Shown here: positions 44,361 to 54,298 of the stretch, one piece after another
Position numbering within the stretch: the stretch's first letter is position 1
Layout: every line of letters starts with the position of its first letter
Assembly (NCBI GenBank): GCA_002101905.1
Contig: LQPU01000004.1
Span: forward strand, 1 to 64,000
Source of the DNA: Mycobacterium shimoidei
GTDB lineage: Bacteria > Actinomycetota > Actinomycetes > Mycobacteriales > Mycobacteriaceae
Direction of reading: 5' to 3'
Length of the DNA stretch: 64,000 bases
The notes under the pieces: generated by a model
What the model saw: only the letters and a program-made list of their open reading frames with translations
What the model was told of the DNA's origin: nothing
Database searches by the model: none
Made by a program: the position numbers and the translations under genes

Positions 44361-44845
44361 CAGTCGTGCCAGTTCTGCCGTTGCGGATAGGCCACGTTGA
44401 TGCCTGATAGCACCGAAAGGTGGACTGCGACGAATCCCATTGCAAACGTCGCTGCCAGATTGCCCGGCGCCACGTCCCAGCGGCCGGTCAGAGCCACCAG
44501 CCCCGGTAGACTGACCGGTCTGCTCGCTATATACAAGCCGAGAAAGACGACCGATACCGCATCACCCAGCAGCCAGCCGAGTTGCGGCACACGCGGATTC
44601 ACGCTGAGCCACATCATGGCCGCAGCGAGTAGGCATCCGACGATCAGCACCACGGCGTAGACGACGAAATATGTCGGCGGCGCGGTTTCGCGGGTGACGA
44701 CATACAGGTGTGTCACCACGATGCCGAGCAGCAGCAGGCAGCCGAGTGCGGTTATCGTGCGCGGCAGGTCGAACGCGACGTAGCCGCCCAGGCGCAGCAT
44801 CCGGTACACCCGGCTGCGTTCCCACAGGCGCGCGAGCAGGCCCAC
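44360..44845 (-). CDS. Small membrane protein coupled to the b561-molybdoenzyme
   Basis: A 161-residue protein with four predicted helices (about 32-50, 58-80, 88-105, 130-148). His46 (VVTHLYVV) and His141 (AVHLSVL) sit in helices and could be haem ligands. Its stop and the start of the fusion gene share one base (TGATG). Probably a subunit or quinone-side partner of that complex. Start GTG 44845. I do not recognise the family. Confidence 0.78.
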   Translation of the reverse strand: MGLLARLWERSRVYRMLRLGGYVAFDLPRTITALGCLLLLGIVVTHLYVVTRETAPPTYFVVYAVVLIVGCLLAAAMMWLSVNPRVPQLGWLLGDAVSVVFLGLYIASRPVSLPGLVALTGRWDVAPGNLAATFAMGFVAVHLSVLSGINVAYPQRQNWHD

Positions 44846-44956
44846 CGCCGGGAGGTACCCGGCCCGACCTCAGGACAAACCACAAAACGCCGCAGTCGAC
44901 CCGGCTTGGTAGCCTTTGCGAGGGCTACAGGGTCGGGAGGGGGTCCGGGAGGGTAG

Positions 44957-46927
<1,971 letters not shown>

Positions 46928-46936
46928 GAACTGGGC

Positions 46937-48712
46937 TCACCCGGTGCCAGTGCCGACCGGCGGCCCGGAGCACTCGACGAGCCGATGCGCCGCCTCGAAC
47001 AGCAGCGCATGCACAAACGCCTGCGGCAGGTTTCCGCGTAGTTGCCGCTGGGTCACGTCGAATTCCTCGGTGAAGAGCCCGGGAGGGCCGCAAGCCGTAC
47101 GGTTGCGCTCGAACCATCGCACAGCGGCCAGGTCGTTACCCTGCTGATGGTCTGCCAGCGCCATCAGGAATCCGCACAGTAAGAAGGCGCCTTCGGCCTC
47201 ACCCAACGGCCGCTCGTCCGGCTGAAACCGATATACGAACCCGTCCCGGCCCAAGTCCGCACGCACCGCTTCGAGTGTGGCGATGCTGCGCGGATCGCCG
47301 GTCGGCAGCCCTCCACGGATCGACGGCGTCAGCAGCGCCGCGTCGACGCGCGGATCATCCGGTGCCCGTTGCCATCTGCCGCTTGGATGCAGGCAATCGG
47401 AATCGACGTCGGTGATCAACCTGTCCGCCAGGTGATGCCACTGGGCGCCTTGGCGGGCGGGTGCGACGTCACCGATCCGCCGCAATCCCGCCGCGCAGAT
47501 CAGCCGTGAGTGCGCCCAGCGCCGGTCATCCACCTCCCAGATCCCGGCGTCCGGCTCACGCCAGCGGTTTTCGATCGCATCGACCAAAGTTTCCACAGCA
47601 CGCCAATGTTCGGTGTCCAGGCGATCCAAGCGGGCACTTGCGGCCAGCAGCAGCAGCGCTTCACCGAACGCGTCGAGCTGGAACTGGTCGGTCACCCAAT
47701 TGCCGGTCTTGACCGCGGCGCCGGGATAGCCCGGCAGGTCGAGATCTTGCTCTTTGGGCGGTGCACTGCCGGTGACGCAGTAAGCCGGCTTGAGCCGGGG
47801 GCCATCGGTGAGCACCCGCTCGCTGACGAAGCGCACCGCATCGTCAAGCAACGGCAGCGCCCCGGCCACGGCGACGGCCTGCCCGGCGTAGCACTGATCG
47901 CGAATCCAGCAATAGCGATAGTCGTAGTTGCGCCCTTGCTCGGCTCGTTCCGGCAGCGACATCGTCGCCGCCGCGACCATCCCGCCACTGCTGCTCGTCA
48001 GGCCGCGCAACACCGCATAGGCCGTTTGGGTGTCGTCGTCGGCGATCGTGCCGGAAACCGTGGGAACCGCCTGTGCCCAAGCGCTTTCGGTGGTACGCCA
48101 GGCATCGTTGGGCCGTATCGCGTCGGAGGGTAACTCGCGGTCGGAAAGCTCCAAGACCAAGTCGTGGTCGTGCCCCGGGGCGACGTCGATGATCATCTGC
48201 AGCGATCCGTCGTCGCCGCGCTGCGCCTTTGTCGCACCTGCCCAACGGAATCGGTGGGGGCCGCTGCGTCCGGTCCACACGCCGTCGTCGCAGGACAGAT
48301 CGTGCATACGTTCGGTGCCGAACTGCGCACGGACGTCGAGCATGACGCGCATGCGCATCGTCTCGTCGAGTGCCCGGATGCGGCGCAGTATCACGGCGAT
48401 GTGTGGATCACCCGGAAAGGCCAAAGCCTCACGGCATTCCACGATCCCGCCGGTGGTCACCCAGCGCGAACGCCAGATCAGCGACCCCTTCTCGTAGTGG
48501 CCGCCCCACACGTAGCTCGGGTGGTGCGGCGCCACGCCGTAGACACCGCCGCCGCCGAGCAGGCTTGCGAACACCGCGGGGCTGTCCCAGCTCGGCATGC
48601 ACATCCAGCAGCAGTCGCCGCGCGGCCCGACGACGATGCCCCGCTCGCCGTCGGCGAGCAACGCGTACTCGCGAAGTATGTGCGGCGGAACCTGGTCAGC
48701 CACTTCTACCAT
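46937..48712 (-). CDS. GH15 family glycoside hydrolase (trehalase/glucoamylase-like)
   Basis: A 591-residue (alpha/alpha)6 barrel enzyme. N-terminal beta-sandwich region (IREYALLADGERGIVVGPRG-like start, CCWMCMPSWDSPAVFASLLGG) and catalytic region NYDYRYCWIRDQCYAG with later LPQAFVHALLFEAA. GH15 enzymes hydrolyse alpha-glucosidic bonds; mycobacterial members include trehalases, so trehalose is a likely substrate. It converges with the Rv1364c-like gene and diverges from the enolase-superfamily gene. Confidence 0.9.
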   Translation of the reverse strand: MVEVADQVPPHILREYALLADGERGIVVGPRGDCCWMCMPSWDSPAVFASLLGGGGVYGVAPHHPSYVWGGHYEKGSLIWRSRWVTTGGIVECREALAFPGDPHIAVILRRIRALDETMRMRVMLDVRAQFGTERMHDLSCDDGVWTGRSGPHRFRWAGATKAQRGDDGSLQMIIDVAPGHDHDLVLELSDRELPSDAIRPNDAWRTTESAWAQAVPTVSGTIADDDTQTAYAVLRGLTSSSGGMVAAATMSLPERAEQGRNYDYRYCWIRDQCYAGQAVAVAGALPLLDDAVRFVSERVLTDGPRLKPAYCVTGSAPPKEQDLDLPGYPGAAVKTGNWVTDQFQLDAFGEALLLLAASARLDRLDTEHWRAVETLVDAIENRWREPDAGIWEVDDRRWAHSRLICAAGLRRIGDVAPARQGAQWHHLADRLITDVDSDCLHPSGRWQRAPDDPRVDAALLTPSIRGGLPTGDPRSIATLEAVRADLGRDGFVYRFQPDERPLGEAEGAFLLCGFLMALADHQQGNDLAAVRWFERNRTACGPPGLFTEEFDVTQRQLRGNLPQAFVHALLFEAAHRLVECSGPPVGTGTG

Positions 48713-48754
48713 CGTTGCGGCATACCCCGATCGGGTTGCGGGTAGTCACCGGGC

Positions 48755-49867
48755 ATGACTGCGCGCGCCGGCTCAGCGATCCCCGTCGAATCCGTCGACG
48801 TCGCGGCGTACTCGATCCCCACCGATGCCCCGGAATCCGACGGCACCCTGACCTGGGACTCGACCACCTTGGTGCTGGTGAGCGTGCACGCCGGCGGCAA
48901 GACCGGCACCGGATACACCTACGGCGGCACCGCCATCACGACAGTGGTGACCGACAAGTTGGCGGACGTCATCACCGGCGGTGACGCCCTGCAGCCGCCC
49001 GCGCGCTGGGCCGAGATGCAGCACGCCGTGCGCAATATGGGCAAGCCTGGCACGGTGGCCTACGCGATTTCGGCGGTCGACATCGCATTGTGGGATCTGC
49101 ACGCCCGGTTGCTCGACGAACCGCTGGTGGTCGCGCTCGGCGCGGTGCATGACGCGACACCGATCTACGGCAGCGGCGGATTCACCTCCTACGACAATGA
49201 CACCCTGCGCAAGCAGCTCTGCGGCTGGGTCGACGCCGGCATCCCCCGGGTCAAGATGAAGGTCGGCCGCGACCCGGATGCCGACATCGAACGGGTGGAC
49301 GCCGCCCGGTCAGCGATCGGCGAAGACGTGGAGTTGTTCGTCGACGCCAACGGGGCTTACACCCGCAAGCAGGCGCTGCTGTGGGCGCGGCGCTACGCCG
49401 AATACGACGTGCGATGGTTCGAAGAACCGGTGAGTTCTGACGATCTCGACGGCCTGCATCAACTCTGCGAGCACGGGCCCGCCGGAATGGACATCGCCGC
49501 CGGCGAGTACGGCTACCACCTGCCGTATTTCCATCAGATGCTGGCCGCGCGTGCGGTGGACTGCCTGCAGGCCGACGTCACTCGTGCGCTGGGTATCACC
49601 GGAGTTCTCAAGGTCGCCGCATTATGCGACGCGCGCGGGATGGACCTGTCGTTGCATTGCGCGCCGCAGATCAGTTGCCAGGTCGGCACCGCGGTGTGGC
49701 ACCAACGGCATCTGGAGTATTTCCACGACCACGTGCGTATCGAGCGGCTGGCCTTCGACGGCACCATCGATCCCGAACCGGGTGGCCTCCTGCGTCCGGA
49801 CCGCACGGCACCGGGCCATGGGTTGACCGTCAAACATGCTGACCTAGAGCAGTTCCGGGTGGCCTGA
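48755..49867 (+). CDS. Enolase-superfamily (mandelate racemase/muconate lactonizing) enzyme
   Basis: A 370-residue barrel enzyme. Lysines in VKMKVGRDPD, metal ligands in ELFVDANGAYTRKQ (Asp), WFEEPVSSDD (Glu) and IAAGEYGYHLP (Glu), and the final His region LSLHCAPQISCQV are all in place. The superfamily abstracts a proton alpha to a carboxylate; specific acid-sugar dehydratase, racemase or cycloisomerase activity cannot be chosen from sequence. Start ATG 48755. Confidence 0.9.
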   Translation: MTARAGSAIPVESVDVAAYSIPTDAPESDGTLTWDSTTLVLVSVHAGGKTGTGYTYGGTAITTVVTDKLADVITGGDALQPPARWAEMQHAVRNMGKPGTVAYAISAVDIALWDLHARLLDEPLVVALGAVHDATPIYGSGGFTSYDNDTLRKQLCGWVDAGIPRVKMKVGRDPDADIERVDAARSAIGEDVELFVDANGAYTRKQALLWARRYAEYDVRWFEEPVSSDDLDGLHQLCEHGPAGMDIAAGEYGYHLPYFHQMLAARAVDCLQADVTRALGITGVLKVAALCDARGMDLSLHCAPQISCQVGTAVWHQRHLEYFHDHVRIERLAFDGTIDPEPGGLLRPDRTAPGHGLTVKHADLEQFRVA

Positions 49868-49884
49868 GGGTGAATCCTTGGCGC

Positions 49885-49963
49885 CGAGTGTGATCGTATG
49901 GCGGGGTTTTCGCGGGCAGGCTCAAGCCATGGCTTCACTCTGGACGCCCCCGGTTCACACTCG
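49885..49963. repeat. Intergenic palindromic element
   Basis: CGAGTGTGA (49885-49893) and TCACACTCG (49955-49963) are perfect 9-base arms enclosing 61 bases, which contain a second perfect palindrome, AAGCCATGGCTT (49924-49935). It lies in the 206-base spacer after the enolase-superfamily gene. Likely a mobile or dispersed intergenic element; it may also stop transcription. Confidence 0.55.
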
Positions 49964-50073
49964 ATCTCATAAGGCCTTCACAGCTGGCACTCATCGAGGC
50001 GCCGTAACGTCGCTTGTGATTAGCCCGACGAAGTAAACAAGTACTCGGTCTTGAGAACTTTGGAGGCGCCGCG

Positions 50074-51753
50074 ATGGACATCGTTCTCGGGGTGTCGCTG
50101 GCGCCGACGACGATTCGCCTGGTCTTGGTCGAGGGCGAAAACGCCGATGGTGTCACGGTCGAGGAAGACGATTTCGACGTCGCGAACGACGAGGCACCGA
50201 CCGTCAGTGCCGCGGATCAGGTGATCGCGGCCATCCTCGGCACTCGGGAAGGCGCTGCCGCGAGTGGTCACCAGTTGGCGTCGACCGGGGTGACGTGGAC
50301 CGATCCCACCGATGCCGCGGCGCTGCGTGATGCGCTGGCGGCCCACAAGGTTGAGAACGTCATGCTGGTCTCGGCGTTCTTGGCCTCGGCCGCCCTGGCC
50401 CAAAGTGTCGGCAACGCGCTCGGTTACGAGCACACCGCGATGCTTTTCGTCGAACCGGACACCGCGACGCTGGGTGTTGTCGATGGTCGTGACGGCTCGG
50501 TCAGCGACGTGTACCGCCGGCCGCTGCGCGGCGACAACCTGGTGGCTGAGCTCGCGACGATGATCAGCGACTTGGACAATGTGGGGACTCGCCCTGACGG
50601 CCTGTTCATGGTTGGCTGCGGTGTCGACGTCGCGGCTATCAAGCCGGCCCTGGAGGCGACCATCGGGCTGCGGATCAACGCAGCCGAGGAACCCGAGACG
50701 GCGCTGGCCCGCGGCGCGGCGCTGGCGTCGGCCAATGCGCCGTTGTTCGCGTCGTCCACAGCGGCGTTGGCCTACGCGCAGGATCCCGGCACCGGCCAGG
50801 TAACCCCCGGCGCCGTCGTATCCGGCTACCTCGAGGGGGATTCGGCAGACGACGACGCTGAAAGTGAGGTCGTGTCCGAGGATGGCGACCTCGACGAGAC
50901 GGGGCCTGCACGCAGGCCGATGCTGTTGATCGGCAGCATGCTGGCCGTGGTTTTCGTCACCGCGGCGCTGGCGCTGGAGGTGGCGCTGACGCTGGGAATC
51001 CGCCCGGCGGCCGTCGGGCTGCTGCCCATGCCGGTTCAGCGCCTGCTCATCCCGACCGAGGAGGCTCCTGTTCCTCCGGTCTCGGCCCCCACGCCGCCGG
51101 CGATTCACATGACCGCACCCGCGGCACCGCCACCAGCTCCGCCGGTTCAGGTCGCCGCGCCGCAGTTGCCCGCCGCGCCGGCTCCTGTCCCGCCACCACC
51201 CGCGGCACCGCCACCGGTTCCGGTTCCCGCCGCACCAGTGCCCGCACCTGTTCCTGTACCGATCCCGATCCACGTGCCGATTCCCGGACCCGTGGGCGAG
51301 CCGGTTCGACAGCCGCCGGTGCATATTCCCCAGCCACCTGCACATGTCCCCCACCCACCGGCGCACGCGCCCACACCCCCGGCCCAGGCACCAAGGCCCC
51401 CGATACACCTGCCCACACCGCCGGCCCAGGCACCCAAACCACCCATCGACCTACCCACACCCCCGGCCCAGGCACCAAGGCCCCCGATACACCTGCCCAC
51501 ACCGCCGGTCCAGGCACCAAGGCCGCCCGTCGATCTGCCGACGCCTCGACCGCCGCTCAACCTGCCTGCGCCGAGGCCCCCGATCCAGTTGCCGGCTCCG
51601 CGGCCGCCCACGATGCCGTCCCCTCAGATGCCGCAGATACCTGCGATGCCGCGACTGCCGTCGATGCCGGCTCCGGCGGCGCCGCGAATGCCGTCGATGC
51701 CGGCTCCGGCACTGCCGCACTTCAAACTGCCGATGCCGTCATTCCATTTCTGA
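50074..51753 (+). CDS. DUF7159-type protein: actin/Hsp70-like head, membrane helix, proline-rich tail
   Basis: A 559-residue protein. Residues 1-220 begin MDIVLGVSLAPTTIRLVLVE and contain DTATLGVVDGRDGSVSDVYR and GLFMVGCGVDV, reminiscent of the ASKHA (Hsp70/actin) nucleotide-binding fold. A membrane helix follows at about 285-306 (LIGSMLAVVFVTAALALEVA). From 340 the protein is proline-rich, with a 15-residue repeat around 435-500 (PIHLPTPPAQAPRP type) and a Met/Pro-rich end. Related mycobacterial proteins (such as Rv0312) are uncharacterised. The proline tail is expected outside or spanning the cell wall. Confidence 0.8.
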   Translation: MDIVLGVSLAPTTIRLVLVEGENADGVTVEEDDFDVANDEAPTVSAADQVIAAILGTREGAAASGHQLASTGVTWTDPTDAAALRDALAAHKVENVMLVSAFLASAALAQSVGNALGYEHTAMLFVEPDTATLGVVDGRDGSVSDVYRRPLRGDNLVAELATMISDLDNVGTRPDGLFMVGCGVDVAAIKPALEATIGLRINAAEEPETALARGAALASANAPLFASSTAALAYAQDPGTGQVTPGAVVSGYLEGDSADDDAESEVVSEDGDLDETGPARRPMLLIGSMLAVVFVTAALALEVALTLGIRPAAVGLLPMPVQRLLIPTEEAPVPPVSAPTPPAIHMTAPAAPPPAPPVQVAAPQLPAAPAPVPPPPAAPPPVPVPAAPVPAPVPVPIPIHVPIPGPVGEPVRQPPVHIPQPPAHVPHPPAHAPTPPAQAPRPPIHLPTPPAQAPKPPIDLPTPPAQAPRPPIHLPTPPVQAPRPPVDLPTPRPPLNLPAPRPPIQLPAPRPPTMPSPQMPQIPAMPRLPSMPAPAAPRMPSMPAPALPHFKLPMPSFHF

Positions 51754-51786
51754 ATATGGGTTCGGGCCGACGGCCGACTGCGTTGA

Positions 51787-51861
51787 TGGTGGTCCCGACT
51801 GGGATCGAACCAGCGACCTTCCGCGTGTGAGGCGGACGCTCTCCCGCTGAGCTACAGGACC
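51787..51861 (-). tRNA. tRNA-Val (anticodon CAC)
   Basis: On the reverse strand the gene begins GGTCCTG and ends CGGGACC plus A and an encoded CCA. D-arm GCTC-AGCGGGA-GAGC, anticodon stem TCCGC/GCGGA with loop CTCACAC (anticodon CAC) and T-loop TTCGATC are complete. Opposite in direction to the next three tRNA genes. Confidence 0.96.
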
Positions 51862-51962
51862 GGTGCCGAAAGGCGAACGACGTCGAACTTAGCACGCATG
51901 GGCGTTGCGGGAAGAACGCGTTTGCACCGCCAGAAGTGGGCTTGCCGAATGTGCCGAATAAT

Positions 51963-51992
51963 TTGTGCGGGCCCGCTCAGGTGGACTATCGT
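51963..51992 (+). promoter_or_regulatory. Promoter for the Gly-Cys-Val tRNA operon
   Basis: TTGTGC (51963-51968), 18 bases, TATCGT (51987-51992), about 37 bases upstream of the tRNA-Gly gene. The GC-rich hairpin-capable sequence after it could be part of the 5' leader. Confidence 0.45.
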
Positions 51993-52029
51993 CGTGCTTC
52001 GCGACGGGCGACGATCTCGTCCGTGGCTC

Positions 52030-52102
52030 GCGGATGTAGCGCAGTTGGTAGCGCATCACCTTGCCAAGGTGAGGGTCGCGGGTTCGAATCCCGTCATCCG
52101 CT
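52030..52102 (+). tRNA. tRNA-Gly (anticodon GCC)
   Basis: Acceptor arms GCGGATG and CATCCGC, anticodon stem TCACC/GGTGA with loop TTGCCAA (anticodon GCC), T-arm with GTTCGAATC. CCA is not encoded. First of three forward tRNA genes. Confidence 0.97.
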
Positions 52103-52127
52103 CGAAGGTAGCGGTTTCAACCCCAGC

Positions 52128-52198
52128 GGTGGAGTGGCCGAGTGGTGAGGCAACGGCCTGCAAAGCCGTGCACACGGGTTCGATTCCCGTCTCCACCT
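52128..52198 (+). tRNA. tRNA-Cys (anticodon GCA)
   Basis: Acceptor arms GGTGGAG and CTCCACC, anticodon stem ACGGC/GCCGT with loop CTGCAAA (anticodon GCA), T-arm GGTTCGATTCC. CCA is not encoded. Confidence 0.97.
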
Positions 52199-52214
52199 CA
52201 ATTTTCTGACCTAG

Positions 52215-52289
52215 GCGCGGTTAGCTCAGCGGGAGAGCGCTTCCCTGACACGGAAGAGGTCGCTGGTTCAATCCCAGTACCGCGCACCA
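52215..52289 (+). tRNA. tRNA-Val (anticodon GAC)
   Basis: Acceptor arms GCGCGGT and ACCGCGC, D-arm GCTC-AGCGGGA-GAGC, anticodon stem CTTCC/GGAAG with loop CTGACAC (anticodon GAC), T-loop TTCAATC. A and CCA are encoded. In M. tuberculosis the prophage phiRv2 lies next to a tRNA-Val gene in this part of the map, as I recall; here the gene is intact with no prophage beside it. Confidence 0.97.
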
Positions 52290-52322
52290 TTTCCCCGCTG
52301 GACCCGAAAGCTTTTGTTCCGG

Positions 52323-52378
52323 CGGTGATTTCGACGTTGCGGGTCGCCCCGTCGCAGGCTAGCAGCCGGAAATCACCG
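52323..52378. terminator. Long-loop inverted repeat between tRNA-Val and a small lipoprotein gene
   Basis: CGGTGATTTC (52323-52332) and GAAATCACCG (52369-52378) are perfect 10-base arms separated by 36 bases. It separates the forward tRNA operon from the reverse-strand lipoprotein gene and ends three bases before that gene's stop codon, so a bidirectional terminator is likely. Confidence 0.5.
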
Positions 52379-52380
52379 GG

Positions 52381-52659
52381 TTAGCCGTGCGGCGCCTCAG
52401 AGATCTTGCTGTCCGGTTTCCCGACCGTTTGGCAATAGGTCGATACCGAAACGCGCGTTGCGGAGATCTCCAGATTGCTAGGTTCAGCGCCGCTCTTGTC
52501 CTTGAGCATCTTGCTGATCTCCGAGTCTTGCTTCTTCTCGTCCTGCGTGGTGAAGTCCTTGCATTTCGTGTCGCCACCGGTGTTGACGACCTCTGAAGCA
52601 GAGCATCCGCTGAACAGCAACATGGCGATCGCGATCGCCGCAGGTGCAATTGGCTTCAT
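52381..52659 (-). CDS. Small lipoprotein, HdeA-like
   Basis: A 92-residue protein with lipobox MLLFSGC (Cys19) after a short hydrophobic signal MKPIAPAAIAIAM. GAGGAAAGG precedes ATG 52659. The mature part has exactly two further cysteines (TKCKDF and STYCQ) separated by a charged helix, the pattern of HdeA acid-stress chaperone-like proteins in mycobacteria. Family call is an inference from this spacing. Confidence 0.78.
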   Translation of the reverse strand: MKPIAPAAIAIAMLLFSGCSASEVVNTGGDTKCKDFTTQDEKKQDSEISKMLKDKSGAEPSNLEISATRVSVSTYCQTVGKPDSKISEAPHG

Positions 52660-52830
52660 CGTGGGCCTTTCCTCGTCGATGTGGTAGTACCTGTACACCA
52701 CGAGGACGGACTTTAAACACATCCCTCGATCGAAATGGGCTTTCGCGCCGAAAGATGGCCGAGCCAAACCAATTGCGGGATCGGGTTGCCAGAATGCACC
52801 GTCCGGCGAGAGCGCCCGCACTCGTGGACA

Positions 52831-53161
52831 ATGCAATCGACGAGGCAAGTAATCGCACTAGCCGGAATGATCGCCGTGATCGGCCTGGCTGCGCCCGCGC
52901 ACGCCGACCCTTCTGGCGAGGATGCAACCTTTCTGGACGCCCTCGACAACGCCGGGATCACCTAAAAACCCCGAGGGCCCGATCGCCGACGGCAAAGCGA
53001 TGTGCACAATGCTCGACGGTGGCAAGAGCGGGCCAGACATCGTCACGCACTTGACCCAATCCAACCTTGGATTCGCGCCGCGGGAGGCCGCGAAATTTTT
53101 GATGCTGGCGACCGTCACCTACTGCCCCAAGTACCCGCAAGTGGCTGAGGTCAGCAAGTAG
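52831..53161 (+). pseudogene. DUF732 secreted protein gene, frameshifted
   Basis: ATG 52831 starts a signal peptide (MQSTRQVIALAGMIAVIGLA, cleavage after AHA) and the DUF732 start EDATFLDALDNAGIT, but TAA at 52963 ends it. The rest of the domain continues in the next frame (KNPEGPIADGKAMCTMLDGG to VTYCPKYPQVAEVSK, stop at 53161). The intact relative at 53353-53709 has GITFRNAEKAVAAGRTACELM at this point, so two bases lost, or one gained, beside the A-run at 52964-52968 explain the break. Short indels at a homopolymer may also be sequencing error. Confidence 0.75.
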
Positions 53162-53167
53162 CTCAAT

Positions 53168-53356
53168 TCAGTTGAAGCCCGGCGGGCACTCATCGCCGTT
53201 GGAATAAAACCCGGTTATCCCATTGGTGCACCACCGCTGCGGCATGGGTTCACGCATACCGTTGGCGACGGCAATGGGGCCGAAGACGGGTGCCGCCACG
53301 GCAGAGGCAAGCAAGGCGGTGCCGATGAAGATGCGAATGCGGTTCCTGATCATCAT
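53168..53356 (-). CDS. Small secreted protein
   Basis: A 62-residue protein with a signal peptide (MMIRNRIRIFIGTALLASAV, likely cleavage near AVANG) and a mature part of about 30 residues carrying two cysteines (QRWCTNGITGFYSNGDECPPG) that can pair. ATG 53356 overlaps the stop of the upstream DUF732 gene (ATGA), so the two are coupled. Function unknown. Confidence 0.75.
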   Translation of the reverse strand: MMIRNRIRIFIGTALLASAVAAPVFGPIAVANGMREPMPQRWCTNGITGFYSNGDECPPGFN

Positions 53357-53709
53357 GGTCCCCCACTGGGTGGATTGTTGTCACTGCCGCCGGGGCCGCT
53401 GACGACGTTCAGATGCTGCGGGCAGTAAGCGCTCGCCGCGATCGCGGTGAACTTGGCGGCTCCGGAAACCGTGAACCCTGGGTTTTCCTCGGTCAGCCTT
53501 TTGACCACGTCCAACTCCGGCTGGCCCGAGTCCATCAGTTCACACGCCGTTCTACCGGCCGCCACGGCTTTTTCCGCATTCCTGAACGTGATGCCGGCCT
53601 TGCCGAGCGCGGTGAGAAACTCAACGTCGATCCCGGCCGGTTCGGCATGCGCCGGTACCGCCAGGCTGGTCAGGGCAGCGGCAGCCGCCAGCGGCGATAA
53701 AAACTTCAT
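53353..53709 (-). CDS. DUF732 secreted protein
   Basis: A 118-residue protein: signal peptide MKFLSPLAAAAALTSLAVPA with cleavage after AHA, then the DUF732 domain (DVEFLTALGKAGITFRNAEK, AAGRTACELMDSG, NPGFTVSGAAKFTAIAASAY, C in YCPQHL). Two cysteines form the family disulfide. The tail GGSDNNPPSGGP is low-complexity. DUF732 proteins are abundant exported mycobacterial proteins of unknown role. Confidence 0.88.
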   Translation of the reverse strand: MKFLSPLAAAAALTSLAVPAHAEPAGIDVEFLTALGKAGITFRNAEKAVAAGRTACELMDSGQPELDVVKRLTEENPGFTVSGAAKFTAIAASAYCPQHLNVVSGPGGSDNNPPSGGP

Positions 53710-53815
53710 AACTCCATCATCGCCGACCCGCACCGTGTTGTCGCGTTGGCACCGCGGCGCTGCAGGGCGCACCGGATAGTCTGCGTTTGCGAACAAACAC
53801 CAGCGGGAGCCACTC

Positions 53816-54295
53816 ATGACCGAACGCATCGAAGTTCAGCGCCACATCGCCGCCCCGGCAGCGGAGATCTTCGGCGTACTGTGCGACCCGCACGGACACG
53901 TCGCCATCGACTCGTCCGGGATGCTGCAGGACGCCGAAGGCACCCCGGTCGGCGCGGCCGGCGACAGTTTCGTGGTGCACATGGACCGCCAGGCGCTCAA
54001 CGACTTTCCGGAGCTGGGCCGCTACGACGTCACGGTCAGTATTCGCGACTTCGAGCCCGACCGGCTGATCTCCTGGACCGTACTGGGCCAGATTCGACCG
54101 CAGATCGGCCATGTCTACGGCTACCATCTCGAACCCGACGAGAACGGCACGGTTGTGACGTCGTTCTATGACTGGTCGGAAATCGACGAAAAGTGGCGTG
54201 CAGCAGGTATTTTCCCGGTTATTTCTGAACTCGCCCTGCGCGCGACACTGGGCATCTTGGATCGCACCATCCACCGCGGTTACGCGAAAGGATAG
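53816..54295 (+). CDS. SRPBCC-family protein
   Basis: A 159-residue START/Bet v1-like protein (IEVQRHIAAPAAEIFGVLCD, DRLISWTVLGQ, HLEPDENGTVVTSFYDWSEI). GGGAG precedes ATG 53816. The fold binds hydrophobic ligands; mycobacterial members are often called polyketide cyclase/dehydrase-like without proof. Its stop is three bases from the convergent small secreted gene. Confidence 0.88.
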   Translation: MTERIEVQRHIAAPAAEIFGVLCDPHGHVAIDSSGMLQDAEGTPVGAAGDSFVVHMDRQALNDFPELGRYDVTVSIRDFEPDRLISWTVLGQIRPQIGHVYGYHLEPDENGTVVTSFYDWSEIDEKWRAAGIFPVISELALRATLGILDRTIHRGYAKG

Positions 54296-54298
54296 GGC

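Noticed and set aside
44918..44955. SigF-type promoter (GGTTT/GGGTA) ahead of the Rv1364c-like gene
   Set aside because: GGGTA-like strings occur (for example GGGTA near 44951) but the -35 halves match at only three of five positions and one would leave too short a leader, so I do not list it.
51147..51611. Reverse-strand glycine-rich frame resembling a PGRS gene
   Set aside because: It is the complement of the proline-repeat part of the DUF7159 protein, which has a proper start, fold and context.
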